From Singulisphaera sp. GP187 (GTDB lineage: Bacteria > Planctomycetota > Phycisphaerae > Phycisphaerales > SM1A02): a DNA stretch of 64,000 nt. The notes under the pieces are model-generated. The model saw nothing but the letters and a program-made list of their open reading frames with translations, did no database searches and had not been told where the DNA came from. A program made the position numbers and the translations under genes. Position 1 is the first letter of the stretch. Each line of letters starts with the position of its first letter. This document shows positions 35,630 through 45,530 of this stretch, one piece after another. The stretch spans positions 1-64,000 of the forward strand of contig CAMBOV010000011.1 in NCBI GenBank assembly GCA_945869475.1, given 5' to 3'.

Positions 35630-38167
35630 ATGTTGATCATCCCCCTCTCACTTGTCGCTGCACCGTTCATCACCCTCGACGCGCCGGGAGAGCTACCACT
35701 TTCGCTTCACCTCGAGCGTATCTCGCTGATCGCGCCTGACGCAATCATTGTTCACCACGCGCAGGGCAAAGAATCGTCGGCGCCGCTCGCTCGCGACCGC
35801 GTCGAGCTGTATCGCGCCAATACGATTGACGGCGTTTGGAGTGGATTCTTGGCCTTCAGCCCCAGCGGCGCTCTGGGCTGGGTCGAGTCTGGCGGCGCGC
35901 GACTCGTACTCACAGGATCAACCACTGCGCAGGTCGGCATGCAACCGGGGCCTTGGCACTTCGAAGCTGAGGGGCGACCCTCGGCGCCGCCACTGGAAAA
36001 TGTCTGCGGCGTTCTCGAAAATCCGCAGAGCGATGGCTCGCTCGCGGGAGGGTCTCTGCCCGGGGTCGAACTCGCAACATTGCCGCGCATCGTTGAACTC
36101 GCCGTCGACGCGGACTTCGAATTCGTCTCGATGTTTGCGTCGCCGACCGCCGCGAACGACTACATCATCGCACTCTATGGAGCAAACTCGTTCATCCTCG
36201 AGCGCGACTGCAATGTGCGACTGCAACTCACCTACATCCGCCTCTTCGAGAGTGCTGATGATCTCTACAACGAACCCGATCCCCTCTCTCCTTTTCGCGC
36301 AGAGTGGAATACCAACCAGACGGACGTGCCGCGCGACCTCGCGCAGTTACTCACTGGACGGCGAAACCTGCCATATGGCGGGGTTGCGTGGCTGAACGCT
36401 GCCTGCCAAGATCACGGCTACTCAGTCGCTGGATACATGATTGGCTCGTTCGCCAATGCGACGCAGACGAATCCTGGCAACTGGGACATCATCGTTTCGA
36501 CCCATGAACTTGGGCACAATCTCGGCACCTATCACACGCATGACTACGGCATCGACACCTGCGCTTCGGGAGGGGTGCAGCGCGGCACGATCATGAGTTA
36601 CTGCCACGTCGTCTCGGGTGCGACATCGAATGTTGACCTGCGGATGCATCGAGGCACGGCCGAAGCGGTTGTTGGATGGATCGTGCCCAACGCCCCCTGC
36701 CTCGCGAGCGATTGCAACGGCAACGGCATCGACGATGCGCAAGACATTCTCGCGGGCAGCGCCGACGCCAACGGTGATGCGATCCCCGATGCGTGTCAAG
36801 ATTGCGACAACGATGGGATGCTCGATCCAAACGAGATCCTGCTGGGCGCGAGTGATCTCGATCTCAATGGAAGGCCCGACAGTTGCGACGTCGATTGCGA
36901 TGGCAATTCGATTCCCGATCTCGCCGACATCGCGAGTGATGAACTCGTTGATCGCGATGGAAATTTCATTCTCGATTCGTGCGAGGCTGACTGCGATGGC
37001 AACGGCGTGGCCGATGGAGTCGACCTGATCGTGAACGTCGGGCGTGATCTCGACCGCGATGGTCAGATCGATTCTTGCGAAGATTGCGACGGCAATGGCA
37101 TCGCTGATCCGATCGACCTCGCAGGCGCACTTGGTCTCTGGACCGTGCAGTTTTCGCCGCCAAAGTTGATCGAACTCGATGGACGCTCTGGCGTGCAACG
37201 ACGGGTGCTCGACGGTGTGACCGCAGGCGCGCAGCTCTTTACCGCGATCGAAACTGCATCCGACGGCATGCTCTTGCTCGCAGCGGAGACCGAAACTGGA
37301 TCCGCACTCTTTCGCTTCAACCGTTCGAGTGGGCAGTTCACACGTCTCACTGGTGCGGGAAGCACCTTTCCCCTCGCACAGAAATTGCGCGTGGCTGCAG
37401 GCACGAGCGGCGCGACCGCCGCGTGCGATGTGCTGAACACAACGAGTGCGCGCATCACCCGCTGGAGAGTCTCCGATGGAACTTCGATGGGAACCGTGGT
37501 GCAACTCGCCGCAGGTTCAGCACCTCGCTCATTCACCCGGCAGGGCTTAGCGTATCTGGTGGTCAACAGCGACGGCACAATCGTGCGCGCCAACGAGGGA
37601 GGTTTGCCAACGCCGTTCGCCGCGCTCGCTGCGGGCAGTGATCCCACGGACATTCTCGTTGCGAGCGATGGACGCATCCTCGTGACCGACCGCGCGACCG
37701 ATTCGATCCTCGCATTTTCTGCGAGCGGCATCTCACTGGGACGCTTCGACCGTGGACCCAACGCAGGTGGAAGTGTTGCGCTCACCGATCCACAATCGCT
37801 CGTGACATCGCATCAGAATCCCGGAGTGATCTTCGCGCTCGCATCGGGATCGAACGCGGCAGTGCACGGCCATCGGCTCAGCGACGGCTACTACTTGCGC
37901 ACGTATCGGATCTATCGGGTCGATGCGGTTGGCACGGATGGCTTCACGCAAGTCGCATCGAGTGCGCTCGACACGAACACCAACTTCGAACTTGATGCTT
38001 GCGAGCCGGCTCGCTCGCCTGATCTCAACGGCGACGGACACGTTGATGGACTCGATCTCACGACACTGCTCGCGGCGTGGGGTTCCTCGGATGCCACTGC
38101 CGATCTCGATCGAAACGGCTCAGTCGGCGGATCGGATCTCGCGCTGCTGTTGGCAGCGTGGGGTTAA
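35630..38167 (+). CDS. Secreted metzincin protease with calcium-binding repeats and dockerin-like tail
   Basis: From the ATG at 35630 the protein is 845 residues with a signal peptide. A reprolysin-like zinc protease domain shows HELGHNLGTYH (H-E-x2-H-x2-G-x2-H, three His ligands) and a Met-turn in TIMSY. Next come several thrombospondin-type-3-like D-x-D-G-N-G repeats of acidic Ca-binding residues (about 355-500). A WD/beta-propeller-like region follows. The end carries two dockerin-like modules (DLNGDGHVDGLDLTTLLAAWG, then DLDRNGSVGGSDLALLLAAWG). It should act outside the cell. Convergent with the next gene. Confidence 0.9.
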   Translation: MLIIPLSLVAAPFITLDAPGELPLSLHLERISLIAPDAIIVHHAQGKESSAPLARDRVELYRANTIDGVWSGFLAFSPSGALGWVESGGARLVLTGSTTAQVGMQPGPWHFEAEGRPSAPPLENVCGVLENPQSDGSLAGGSLPGVELATLPRIVELAVDADFEFVSMFASPTAANDYIIALYGANSFILERDCNVRLQLTYIRLFESADDLYNEPDPLSPFRAEWNTNQTDVPRDLAQLLTGRRNLPYGGVAWLNAACQDHGYSVAGYMIGSFANATQTNPGNWDIIVSTHELGHNLGTYHTHDYGIDTCASGGVQRGTIMSYCHVVSGATSNVDLRMHRGTAEAVVGWIVPNAPCLASDCNGNGIDDAQDILAGSADANGDAIPDACQDCDNDGMLDPNEILLGASDLDLNGRPDSCDVDCDGNSIPDLADIASDELVDRDGNFILDSCEADCDGNGVADGVDLIVNVGRDLDRDGQIDSCEDCDGNGIADPIDLAGALGLWTVQFSPPKLIELDGRSGVQRRVLDGVTAGAQLFTAIETASDGMLLLAAETETGSALFRFNRSSGQFTRLTGAGSTFPLAQKLRVAAGTSGATAACDVLNTTSARITRWRVSDGTSMGTVVQLAAGSAPRSFTRQGLAYLVVNSDGTIVRANEGGLPTPFAALAAGSDPTDILVASDGRILVTDRATDSILAFSASGISLGRFDRGPNAGGSVALTDPQSLVTSHQNPGVIFALASGSNAAVHGHRLSDGYYLRTYRIYRVDAVGTDGFTQVASSALDTNTNFELDACEPARSPDLNGDGHVDGLDLTTLLAAWGSSDATADLDRNGSVGGSDLALLLAAWG

Positions 38168-38184
38168 ACCCGGGGTTAACCCCA
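38159..38184. repeat. Palindrome at the tail-to-tail junction of two dockerin genes
   Basis: TGGGGTTAA and its reverse complement TTAACCCCA lie 8 bp apart and span both stop codons. Both convergent genes end in Trp-Gly-stop, coded TGG-GGT-TAA. The palindrome therefore follows partly from coding, though it could still serve as a bidirectional terminator stem. No T-run follows. Confidence 0.6.
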
Positions 38185-40425
38185 GTCTGAAAGAAGCGCT
38201 GCAAGATCTGCGCCACCAACGGTGCCATCACCCGTGATGTCAGCTGAACCTGAGGTGCCCCACTGCGAGAGCATCACGGCCAAGTCGGATCCATTCACGA
38301 TGCCATCCCCATTGAGATCAGCTGGACGATTCGGGGTGCAATCGATGCCGATGAGTCGCACATCATCGACTCCCGCTTCGACGAGACTGCCGGTATCGAG
38401 ATCGCGCGCTTGAAATCGCAAACGCATTGTCGCAGACGGCGTCAGGAAGTCTGCGATGCGGATGCGTTTTTCAGTCCACACTGCTGGGCTCGCAGTGACG
38501 AGGTCGACCTGCGTCCACGTCGTTCCGTTGTTGTTCGACATCAAGATCGGCATCGAATCGAGCCCCGGCGCTCCGCCGAGGTTGTTCGAATACCAGACAT
38601 AAAACGAGAAAAGCGGATCGGCGATCGTCGTTGCGTTGATGGTCGGCGAAGTCAGGGTTGTCGTTCCATTGTCAACGTCAGCAGCACCCGCCGCGCCACC
38701 AACGACGCCGAGCCCAGTGATCCATGCCGAGACTCCTGCGACCGTGTTGTCATTTTCAGGTTGCGCCGTCGTCCCCACTGGATCGCCGCGCTCCCAAATT
38801 CCAAGCGTCGCGTTGTCGCCTGTTGCGCCGACCGTCCACAGACTCGGAGTCACTTCCATTGAGTCGCTGTAGCTGGTGCTCTCACCATTCGAGACGTTGG
38901 CGGTGCGCAATCCTGCAGCTGGATCGCGGACAATGGTTCCACTTGCGAGGGTGAACTGCACTGCGAAACCAACAGTGCTCGGGCACGTGAGCGTTGGAAA
39001 GATCGCCTTCCACTGACCCGCACCTGTCGCAGCGAGCGGCACCGTGTTGTTGGTCGCCCCGCCGGTATTGAAAATCAATTGCGCTCCACCCGTTGCGATC
39101 GATTGACCCGCAGCGAGTGTCGTCGTCACGTTGAATGTGCCGCCCGTTGGCGCGATGTTCGCAGGGACGCCCTGCGGGTAGGCGATGGTGAGCGGCGCCT
39201 CGCCGATGGTCCAGACAAAGAGCCCGCGTTGGATGTCGCTGCCGATCACGGTTCCACTTGGAAAGTACGGATAATTGCTCCAAAGTCCCGCATATCCAGT
39301 CGCATTCTCTGCTGGATAGGTATCGAACCACGCGCGCTCTGAGGGAGCGGTGCGATTGGTGATGTCGTAAATGCGAAGTCCACTCTTGTAGTTGCTCGCG
39401 TAGAGATCGTTGCCCTTGATGTAGAGATTGTGATCGACCGAGACTTGACCATTCGAGTAGGTCCCCGCAAGAAACGGCGCGGCGAGATTCTGGATGTCGA
39501 TGATCTTGGTCTGGCAGTAGACGCCGAAATTTGCTTCGTCGATCTCGTCGTTGATGTAAAAATACTTGTAATCGGGAGAGATCCATCCCTGATGGCAGTA
39601 GGCGGCGTTGGGATAGGTCGCTCGACCGATCACAACGATGTTCGCCTTGTCCGTGACATCGAGAATATCGAGACCGGTGTCGGTTTGTCCGCCACTGAGT
39701 CCACCGCATGCAAGAAAAATCTCGCGCCCGGCGTACGGACCCGTCGGCCAATTGAAAACTGCGCCATCATGCGTGTACTTCGCGCTCCACGCGCCCACAT
39801 ACGCGGGAAGCGCCGGATTCGCCAAGCTGTACGCGCGAACGCCGCTCGATCCGCCGCCCATGCGATAGAGGAATCCCGTGGCCTCGTTGATGATCATTGT
39901 GTGCGACGACGCGACGCCGCCCGTGGTCACGGTGCCAAGATCGGTCACGATTCCAGCGTCAATCTGCGCGAGATTGAAGATTTGAATGCCGCCGCCACCC
40001 TCGCTCACTGAATAACAATAGTTTTGATAGGTCTTCATGTTGCGCCACAAGCTGTCGCTCGCACTCGCAGGTCGAGGCATGAACTTCACAAGTTGCGAGG
40101 CTGATGGCGTTGTGACTTCGACGAAGGCGGTGCCGTTGCTCATTCCAAGGATCGCGTACTCGCGACCGCTCGGGCTGACGTATCCCCACGCGTCACTCGC
40201 GCTCGTCGCAGCAGCGCTGATTGCGGTGAATGGAAACCACGCTTGCAAATTGACACCCGACGATTGAAACGTTCCACCCGCGACTCCTCCCTCACTCGCC
40301 CGCCAGATGGGACCGAAAAATGCCGGCTCTTGGTTCTGCTCCTTTGGATCGTCCTCGTGGGCAATCACCATCGCTGTCAACGAACACACCACGCAGAGCG
40401 AGCCGATAACTGGAAAGAGCTTCAC
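38176..40425 (-). CDS. Exported choice-of-anchor-B-like protein with dockerin-like tail
   Basis: A 749-residue protein from a GTG at 40423-40425, with a signal peptide. The N-terminal part (about 25-430) has LVIVD-like beta-propeller blades, including [30 protein letters not shown] and [12 protein letters not shown], typical of choice-of-anchor-B proteins. A beta-sandwich region follows, then two dockerin-like modules ending in [10 protein letters not shown] and [10 protein letters not shown]. Probably a cell-surface or extracellular protein. Function unknown. Convergent with the metzincin gene. Confidence 0.85.
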   Translation of the reverse strand: MKLFPVIGSLCVVCSLTAMVIAHEDDPKEQNQEPAFFGPIWRASEGGVAGGTFQSSGVNLQAWFPFTAISAAATSASDAWGYVSPSGREYAILGMSNGTAFVEVTTPSASQLVKFMPRPASASDSLWRNMKTYQNYCYSVSEGGGGIQIFNLAQIDAGIVTDLGTVTTGGVASSHTMIINEATGFLYRMGGGSSGVRAYSLANPALPAYVGAWSAKYTHDGAVFNWPTGPYAGREIFLACGGLSGGQTDTGLDILDVTDKANIVVIGRATYPNAAYCHQGWISPDYKYFYINDEIDEANFGVYCQTKIIDIQNLAAPFLAGTYSNGQVSVDHNLYIKGNDLYASNYKSGLRIYDITNRTAPSERAWFDTYPAENATGYAGLWSNYPYFPSGTVIGSDIQRGLFVWTIGEAPLTIAYPQGVPANIAPTGGTFNVTTTLAAGQSIATGGAQLIFNTGGATNNTVPLAATGAGQWKAIFPTLTCPSTVGFAVQFTLASGTIVRDPAAGLRTANVSNGESTSYSDSMEVTPSLWTVGATGDNATLGIWERGDPVGTTAQPENDNTVAGVSAWITGLGVVGGAAGAADVDNGTTTLTSPTINATTIADPLFSFYVWYSNNLGGAPGLDSMPILMSNNNGTTWTQVDLVTASPAVWTEKRIRIADFLTPSATMRLRFQARDLDTGSLVEAGVDDVRLIGIDCTPNRPADLNGDGIVNGSDLAVMLSQWGTSGSADITGDGTVGGADLAALLSDWG

Positions 40426-40462
40426 TGACGCATTCTACACCCGTGGCGGACCAATTCAACTT

Positions 40463-41719
40463 CTAGTTGGAGGTCTTGGGCGACACTTTCGACCCAATCC
40501 ACGGGTCGACGGTCCACTGAGTGGGAGGCGGTGCACCGTCGAGACTCCTCAGGAATGCGAGAAGTGCGGTGATTTCTTCGGTCGTGAGATTTGTCTTTCG
40601 CAGCACCGATTCGCGGTGGTGATCCATCGTGACTGCGCCCTCGAGAGTGCTATAAAAATGCAGCACTTCCTCAAGAGTTGCAAATTGCCCTTGATGAAAA
40701 TAAGGGGCGGTTTTCGTGACATTTCGAAGGGATGGCGTTCGAAAAGCTCCCCACTGATCGGGTCGAGCGACCAATGCCTCGACAATCTTCGCCTGTTCAC
40801 TCTCTGGCGCATCCGAATACAAGCCACTCGAGCGAAAAGCGCTCGACTGTAGTTTCGCAACCGCGCCAAACCGGGCTGAGTCGGCGATGAGATCGTTGCG
40901 AGGTGCCGCGCCAAGTGCGTGAAACTCTCCATCGCTCAACAGCGGACCGATGTGGCACTGCCAGCACTCGGCGCGACTCGTGAAGGTGTCAAGTCCTCGC
41001 TGCGCTTCAATCGAGAACTCTTCTGGTGCGACGAGCGCAAGCGCCCGCGGAGTTCCTGCGGCTCGCCACCTTTCGACCCATCGATCGAAGAGGCTCGGCC
41101 CCGTGACGAGTCGGCGCTCATACGCAGCGATCGCCTTGCCAATATTCGCAACGACCGTTTCACTCTGCGCGGTCGAGAGAGGTGACGAAGGCATGAGACC
41201 AAACACCTGCTCGTACTGAGTTCGCAGGATCGATTCGCCTCGAACCCGCTCGATGACGTGTTCGAATGAACTCCCCATCTCGCGTGGATGCAACATCGGT
41301 CCATGCGGTTGACTCCACAGCGAATCGAACTGACCATCCCAGTTGAACCACTGCTGATGTGCGCTGTCGAGAATCGAGAGGGTGTTGCGAACGCCTTGTG
41401 AAATGCCACGATTCAGTGGCAATCCATCGGTGAATGCGCGAGCTGGGTCGTGGCAGGTTGCGCACGAAATCTCGCCACCCTTGGAGAGTTTGGGATCGAA
41501 GAAGAGAAACTGCCCAAGCTGCGCGGCGGCCAGATTGTCGGCGGAGCGATTCGTTGGATCGGCTGGCACGACCCCTGGAAACCCCATCTCTTTGACGAGT
41601 TCGACCTGCGCATTCGTGAGGTGCACGGGAGAAGGGTTTGCCGGCGTGCGTTGCACGGGCGAGTCGCACCCAGCGACGAGCAACAGCAGCGACGCGACTA
41701 CGGAAGTGTGATGTTCCAC
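40463..41719 (-). CDS. Di-haem cytochrome c peroxidase/MauG-type lipoprotein
   Basis: A 418-residue exported protein starting at a GTG (41717-41719), with a lipobox LVAGC at about residue 18. Two c-type haem sites are visible: CATCH (about 83) and CWQCH (about 254). The fold markers QLGQFLFFDPKLS, FRTPSLRNVTKTAPYFHQG and LLAFLRSLDG fit the cytochrome c peroxidase/MauG family, which reduces peroxide or oxidises partner proteins in the periplasm. It overlaps the preceding YtkA-like gene by 22 bp, making a three-gene unit. Confidence 0.9.
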   Translation of the reverse strand: MEHHTSVVASLLLLVAGCDSPVQRTPANPSPVHLTNAQVELVKEMGFPGVVPADPTNRSADNLAAAQLGQFLFFDPKLSKGGEISCATCHDPARAFTDGLPLNRGISQGVRNTLSILDSAHQQWFNWDGQFDSLWSQPHGPMLHPREMGSSFEHVIERVRGESILRTQYEQVFGLMPSSPLSTAQSETVVANIGKAIAAYERRLVTGPSLFDRWVERWRAAGTPRALALVAPEEFSIEAQRGLDTFTSRAECWQCHIGPLLSDGEFHALGAAPRNDLIADSARFGAVAKLQSSAFRSSGLYSDAPESEQAKIVEALVARPDQWGAFRTPSLRNVTKTAPYFHQGQFATLEEVLHFYSTLEGAVTMDHHRESVLRKTNLTTEEITALLAFLRSLDGAPPPTQWTVDPWIGSKVSPKTSN

Positions 41720-42135
41720 TGCGCGCGCTCCACCGTTGTTCCATCGTCGATGTCGACATCGACTTCCCAGCGACCCGACATATGAAAAAGCATCCCCTCT
41801 GCAGTGGCGAGTGCCGATCCCACCGCACCAGTAGTGAGCGCGATGATCGGCGCGACATTCATCCCGTGCAAGTGCTCTGGCATCTGCGCATCAACTAGCA
41901 CCGCGGTGGGAGTTTCCTGTGGATCGCCCGTCGATTCGATCTGAAGTTCGATCGTGAATCGCTTGCGCGCGAGCGGAAGTTCGGCGGGTTTTCCTTCGAC
42001 GAGCAACCTCCAACGAACAATCCACGAACCGTCGTTGCTGGCGACCTCGTTCCAACGCGGCTCATCGCGAGGCGACGCGGCATCGTGCGACGCGTGCGCG
42101 ACGAGCAAGACGATCACGCACAGGATGAGCTTCAC
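41698..42135 (-). CDS. Small exported YtkA/FixH-like protein
   Basis: A 145-residue protein read from the GTG at 42133-42135, which overlaps the stop of the NHL gene (GTGA). A signal peptide (about 17 residues) precedes a beta-sandwich-like domain ending near MPEHLHGMNV and HMSGRWEVDVDIDDG. This resembles the YtkA/FixH type linked to copper or cytochrome c maturation. The match is by pattern only. It lies between an NHL protein and a di-haem peroxidase. Confidence 0.68.
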   Translation of the reverse strand: MKLILCVIVLLVAHASHDAASPRDEPRWNEVASNDGSWIVRWRLLVEGKPAELPLARKRFTIELQIESTGDPQETPTAVLVDAQMPEHLHGMNVAPIIALTTGAVGSALATAEGMLFHMSGRWEVDVDIDDGTTVERAQWNITLP

Positions 42136-44186
42136 TGGGTCGCTCCTTTCACCGCTGGGGCGTCTGGTTTCTTTCGAATCTTCAGCACTTCGTCTGCCGT
42201 TCGCGGTCGTGTGTAGGTGCGTCCGAGACTGAAGGTGAGTTTCCACTCGCCGCTCGCAGTGAACTCTTGACCTCGGTGATTTCCAGTGTCGACAACGTAC
42301 ATCTCACCGCCCTCACCTCGCGCGCATGCACCGGGCAACCAGAACATCCCATCGGCAACGCCAGATGATCCCAGTGTGTTGGTGGTGCCGTCTGCACGAC
42401 AGACGACGATCGAATCGTTCATCGCATCGACCACCCACCATTGACCAGCGGGGCCGGCGGCGAGGTTGCGCGCGTTGACAGTTGCTGGCAACGCGATGAT
42501 TCCTGCAGGTTTCCACTCGTTGTCTGCGAAGCGATAGAGGCAGATGACGGCAGGCTTGTCGAAGAGCACGCCGACGAGTGCGTCATCGGCGCAGGCAATG
42601 GCGACGGCGCTCGCCGTGGTGTCGGGCGCCGTGATCGGCAGCGTCGTTGCAATTCGAAGCGATCGATCGAGCGTGACGATGCGCGGACCCTCACAGCACA
42701 GCGCGACGATTCCGAGCGCATCACTCTGGGCGATCGAGACAATCGTCGCGTCACGTGGAAGGTCAAGTCGCGCGTACGAACGAGTCTTGACGAGTTTTCC
42801 CATGAACGGTTCGAAGATCACCTCGGCGGGAGGCGCAGTCAGCTCGAAGAGCGCAAGGCGTTGATTCGCGCCGTCGGCGATGAGCAACCGTCGTCCCTCG
42901 TTCAGTGCAACCATCGCGTCGATGCGTCCCGTTTCGTGAGGCTTGACTCCTGCGCCTGAAAGCGTCGAAACGTGGATCGGTTGTCCGCGCGAGAGATCGA
43001 AGACAACGATCGTCGCCGACTCGGGATCGTGAAGAAACAGGCGCTTTCCTGCGCGCGCTGCACTCCCGCCGAAGTGGCTCTGCACTCCTTCGAGCTTGGG
43101 CAGAACGAGTCGCAGATCGGCAGGCTCTTCAGTGGCACGCGGCTCAAACGCCTGCACTCGTCGCTCGAATGGCTCGCAGACAACCGCGAGCGCGCCGCGC
43201 TGCGCTCCTCGCGCAACGTCTCGCGCCACTGCGATCGAAACTGGATAGTGCACCGCTCCCTCGCCCGCGCGAGGAAAGACCGCGTGTTGTCCGTAGGCAA
43301 GTTTTCCCTCACCCTTGGTCGCGGCGGCGTGCGACTGACGCGCGATCCGGTGATTGAATTGATCGGCGATCCAGAGCCATTCACCGTCGCCCGCGAGCCC
43401 CATTGGATGGTTGAACAATCCAGGAAATGGACCGCGGCCGCCCCATGAGAGAGATGACACAGCGGATGCAGTCACCGTGGGCGCCCCTGTCGCGACCGCG
43501 GCAGCATCACCGAGGTCGAGAATGAAAATCTCGTGCTGCTCACTCGCGCTCACGGCGAGCAGGCCGCTGCCGACAAACGCGACCTGCGAAGGCAGCGCGC
43601 GCGATCCATCTTTCATCGGAAACGATTCGCGCGAGATCCGGCGAAGTTCTTCGCCTGCGGCAGAGATGAGAATGATTTCGTGGCACCCCTCGTCGACGAG
43701 TGCAACGCACTGCGTCGCTGCGCCACTCACTGCGCGCCCGAGACTTCCTACGGCGATCGACGTCGGCTGCCCAAAGGCGACGGCCGGCGCGAACCGACTG
43801 ACCCACTCTCCCCTGCTCGAGAAGTGGTCGACGCAACGCCGCCGCGCGTCGGCAACGAGCAGCGATCCATCTGCAAGTGCCGCAATTCCAGCAGGTTTCA
43901 CGAGTGTTTCGGTGCCTGCGGTCGACGTCTTCCAGAGGCGCGATCCATCTGTCGCGCAGAGACCAACAATCTCACCACATCCATCGGCGACCGCGACGAG
44001 ACCCTCCTGTGTGATGGCGACTGCGACGGGCTCGTGCAATCCTGCACTCTGCCAGAGAAAGGGGCCCGCGAGTTCGCTCGACGATGGAACCGCAACGGGC
44101 ACCTGTTGTGCGAGCGGTGTCGACGAGAGTGCGCAGAGAAGAGCGACAACCATCACGCGTGCGAGTCTAGTGCGATACTCTCGCAT
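42132..44186 (-). CDS. Exported NHL-repeat protein
   Basis: A protein of about 684 residues from the ATG at 44184-44186. An alternative ATG at 44151-44153 also gives a signal peptide. The body has repeated NHL-like beta-propeller blades (EPVAVAITQEGLVAVADG, KPAGIAALADGSLLVADA, NHPMGLAGDGEWLWIADQFNHRI, NHRGQEF). These scaffolds bind proteins or ligands. First gene of the NHL, YtkA-like, di-haem peroxidase unit, and only 2 bp from the divergent NhaD-like start. Function unknown. Confidence 0.82.
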   Translation of the reverse strand: MREYRTRLARVMVVALLCALSSTPLAQQVPVAVPSSSELAGPFLWQSAGLHEPVAVAITQEGLVAVADGCGEIVGLCATDGSRLWKTSTAGTETLVKPAGIAALADGSLLVADARRRCVDHFSSRGEWVSRFAPAVAFGQPTSIAVGSLGRAVSGAATQCVALVDEGCHEIILISAAGEELRRISRESFPMKDGSRALPSQVAFVGSGLLAVSASEQHEIFILDLGDAAAVATGAPTVTASAVSSLSWGGRGPFPGLFNHPMGLAGDGEWLWIADQFNHRIARQSHAAATKGEGKLAYGQHAVFPRAGEGAVHYPVSIAVARDVARGAQRGALAVVCEPFERRVQAFEPRATEEPADLRLVLPKLEGVQSHFGGSAARAGKRLFLHDPESATIVVFDLSRGQPIHVSTLSGAGVKPHETGRIDAMVALNEGRRLLIADGANQRLALFELTAPPAEVIFEPFMGKLVKTRSYARLDLPRDATIVSIAQSDALGIVALCCEGPRIVTLDRSLRIATTLPITAPDTTASAVAIACADDALVGVLFDKPAVICLYRFADNEWKPAGIIALPATVNARNLAAGPAGQWWVVDAMNDSIVVCRADGTTNTLGSSGVADGMFWLPGACARGEGGEMYVVDTGNHRGQEFTASGEWKLTFSLGRTYTRPRTADEVLKIRKKPDAPAVKGATQ

Positions 44187-44188
44187 GC

Positions 44189-45520
44189 ATGGTCGAACTC
44201 CAACCATTCTGGCCGCTCGGAACAGTTCCGTTTCTTGTCCTCTTGCTCTGCATCGCGGTGCTTCCGCTGCTGCCCGCGACGGGTCACTGGTGGCATGCCA
44301 ACAAAAACAAGGCGATCGTCGCGTGTGGTTGCGGACTCATCACGTTGCTCTTTCTTGCCGTGACCCGAACGGTCGGCGACGCTGGGCATGTCTTGGCTCA
44401 CACTCTGCTCGAGGAGTACATCCCGTTCATGGTGCTGCTTGGTTCGCTCTATGTCGTTGCGGGCGGCATCGTGCTGCGCGGCCAACTCGCGGCGACTCCA
44501 AAGATAAACACGATGATCCTTGCCAGCGGAGCCCTGCTTGCGAGCCTCCTTGGAACCACCGGCGCGAGCATGTTGCTCATTCGATTGCTGCTCGACACCA
44601 ACCGCAGTCGCACGCGCGTCGCACACACCGTTGTCTTCTTCATCTTTCTCGCCGCCAACGTCGGCGGCACACTCTTGCCTATCGGCGATCCCCCGCTCTT
44701 TCTGGGATATCTCAGGGGAGTTCCATTTCTTTGGACGCTGCAACTCTGGCAACCCTGGCTCTTCACGGTCGCCGTGCTGCTCGCGATCTACTACGCGATC
44801 GACTCATGGATGTTGCGACATGAAGCCGCGCGCCCCGAAGCAGCGCTCGTTCATTCCCCCCCTTCACTGCAGTGCACTGGACGGATCAACTTTCTCTGGC
44901 TCGGCGGAATTCTCGCGAGCGTGCTTTTGCTCGTGCCCGGATCCTCACTCTTTGGAAGCGAACTGCTCGTGCCAAACTTTGCCCGCGAAGGGGCGCTCGC
45001 GGCCTTCACACTGCTGAGCCTCGTCACGACCTCAAAGAAACTCCGCGCGGAGAACTCGTTTTCCTGGGGACCGATCGTCGAGGTTGCCGTGCTCTTCATC
45101 GGCATTTTCGTTTCGATGCAAGTGCCCCTTGAAGTGCTCAACCACCGCGGCGCGGAGCTCGGCATGACGACTCCGACGCAGTTCTTCTGGATCACTGGAC
45201 TCCTCTCGAGCGTGCTCGACAATGCACCGACCTACCTCGTCTTCCTGACGACTGCAACGGCGCTGCCACCCGGAACGACCAGCGCGATGGTCGAGCTTTC
45301 GCAAGGGGTTTCAGTGAGCTCAGACTTACTCGAGGCGATCTCGCTCGGTGCTGTGTTCATGGGCGCGCTGACCTACATCGGCAACGGACCCAACTTCATG
45401 GTGAAGGCGATCGCTGAAGAGCGCGGGGTCAAAATGCCGAGTTTCTTCGGCTATTGTGGATGGTCTCTCGCCGTGCTCGTCCCCGTGTTGGGGATCACAG
45501 GGCTGCTGTTCGTCGGCTGA
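44189..45520 (+). CDS. NhaD-type Na+/H+ antiporter
   Basis: A 443-residue integral membrane protein with about 12 helices. It matches the NhaD/arsenite-citrate (ion transporter) superfamily by length, by the helix pattern after LVLLLCIAVLPLLPATGHWW, and by conserved polar segments (GDPPLFLGYLRGVPFLW, SSVLDNAPTYLVFL, IGNGPNFMVKAIAEERGVKMPSFFGY). It probably exchanges Na+ or Li+ for H+. The start at 44189 abuts the divergent NHL gene, leaving little room for a promoter. Na+ specificity is inferred from the family. Confidence 0.85.
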   Translation: MVELQPFWPLGTVPFLVLLLCIAVLPLLPATGHWWHANKNKAIVACGCGLITLLFLAVTRTVGDAGHVLAHTLLEEYIPFMVLLGSLYVVAGGIVLRGQLAATPKINTMILASGALLASLLGTTGASMLLIRLLLDTNRSRTRVAHTVVFFIFLAANVGGTLLPIGDPPLFLGYLRGVPFLWTLQLWQPWLFTVAVLLAIYYAIDSWMLRHEAARPEAALVHSPPSLQCTGRINFLWLGGILASVLLLVPGSSLFGSELLVPNFAREGALAAFTLLSLVTTSKKLRAENSFSWGPIVEVAVLFIGIFVSMQVPLEVLNHRGAELGMTTPTQFFWITGLLSSVLDNAPTYLVFLTTATALPPGTTSAMVELSQGVSVSSDLLEAISLGAVFMGALTYIGNGPNFMVKAIAEERGVKMPSFFGYCGWSLAVLVPVLGITGLLFVG

Positions 45521-45530
45521 ACGCGCGCAT

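Noticed and set aside
36422-37504. 360-codon frame opposite the metzincin
   Set aside because: Antisense of Asp-rich repeats gives a spurious low-complexity frame.
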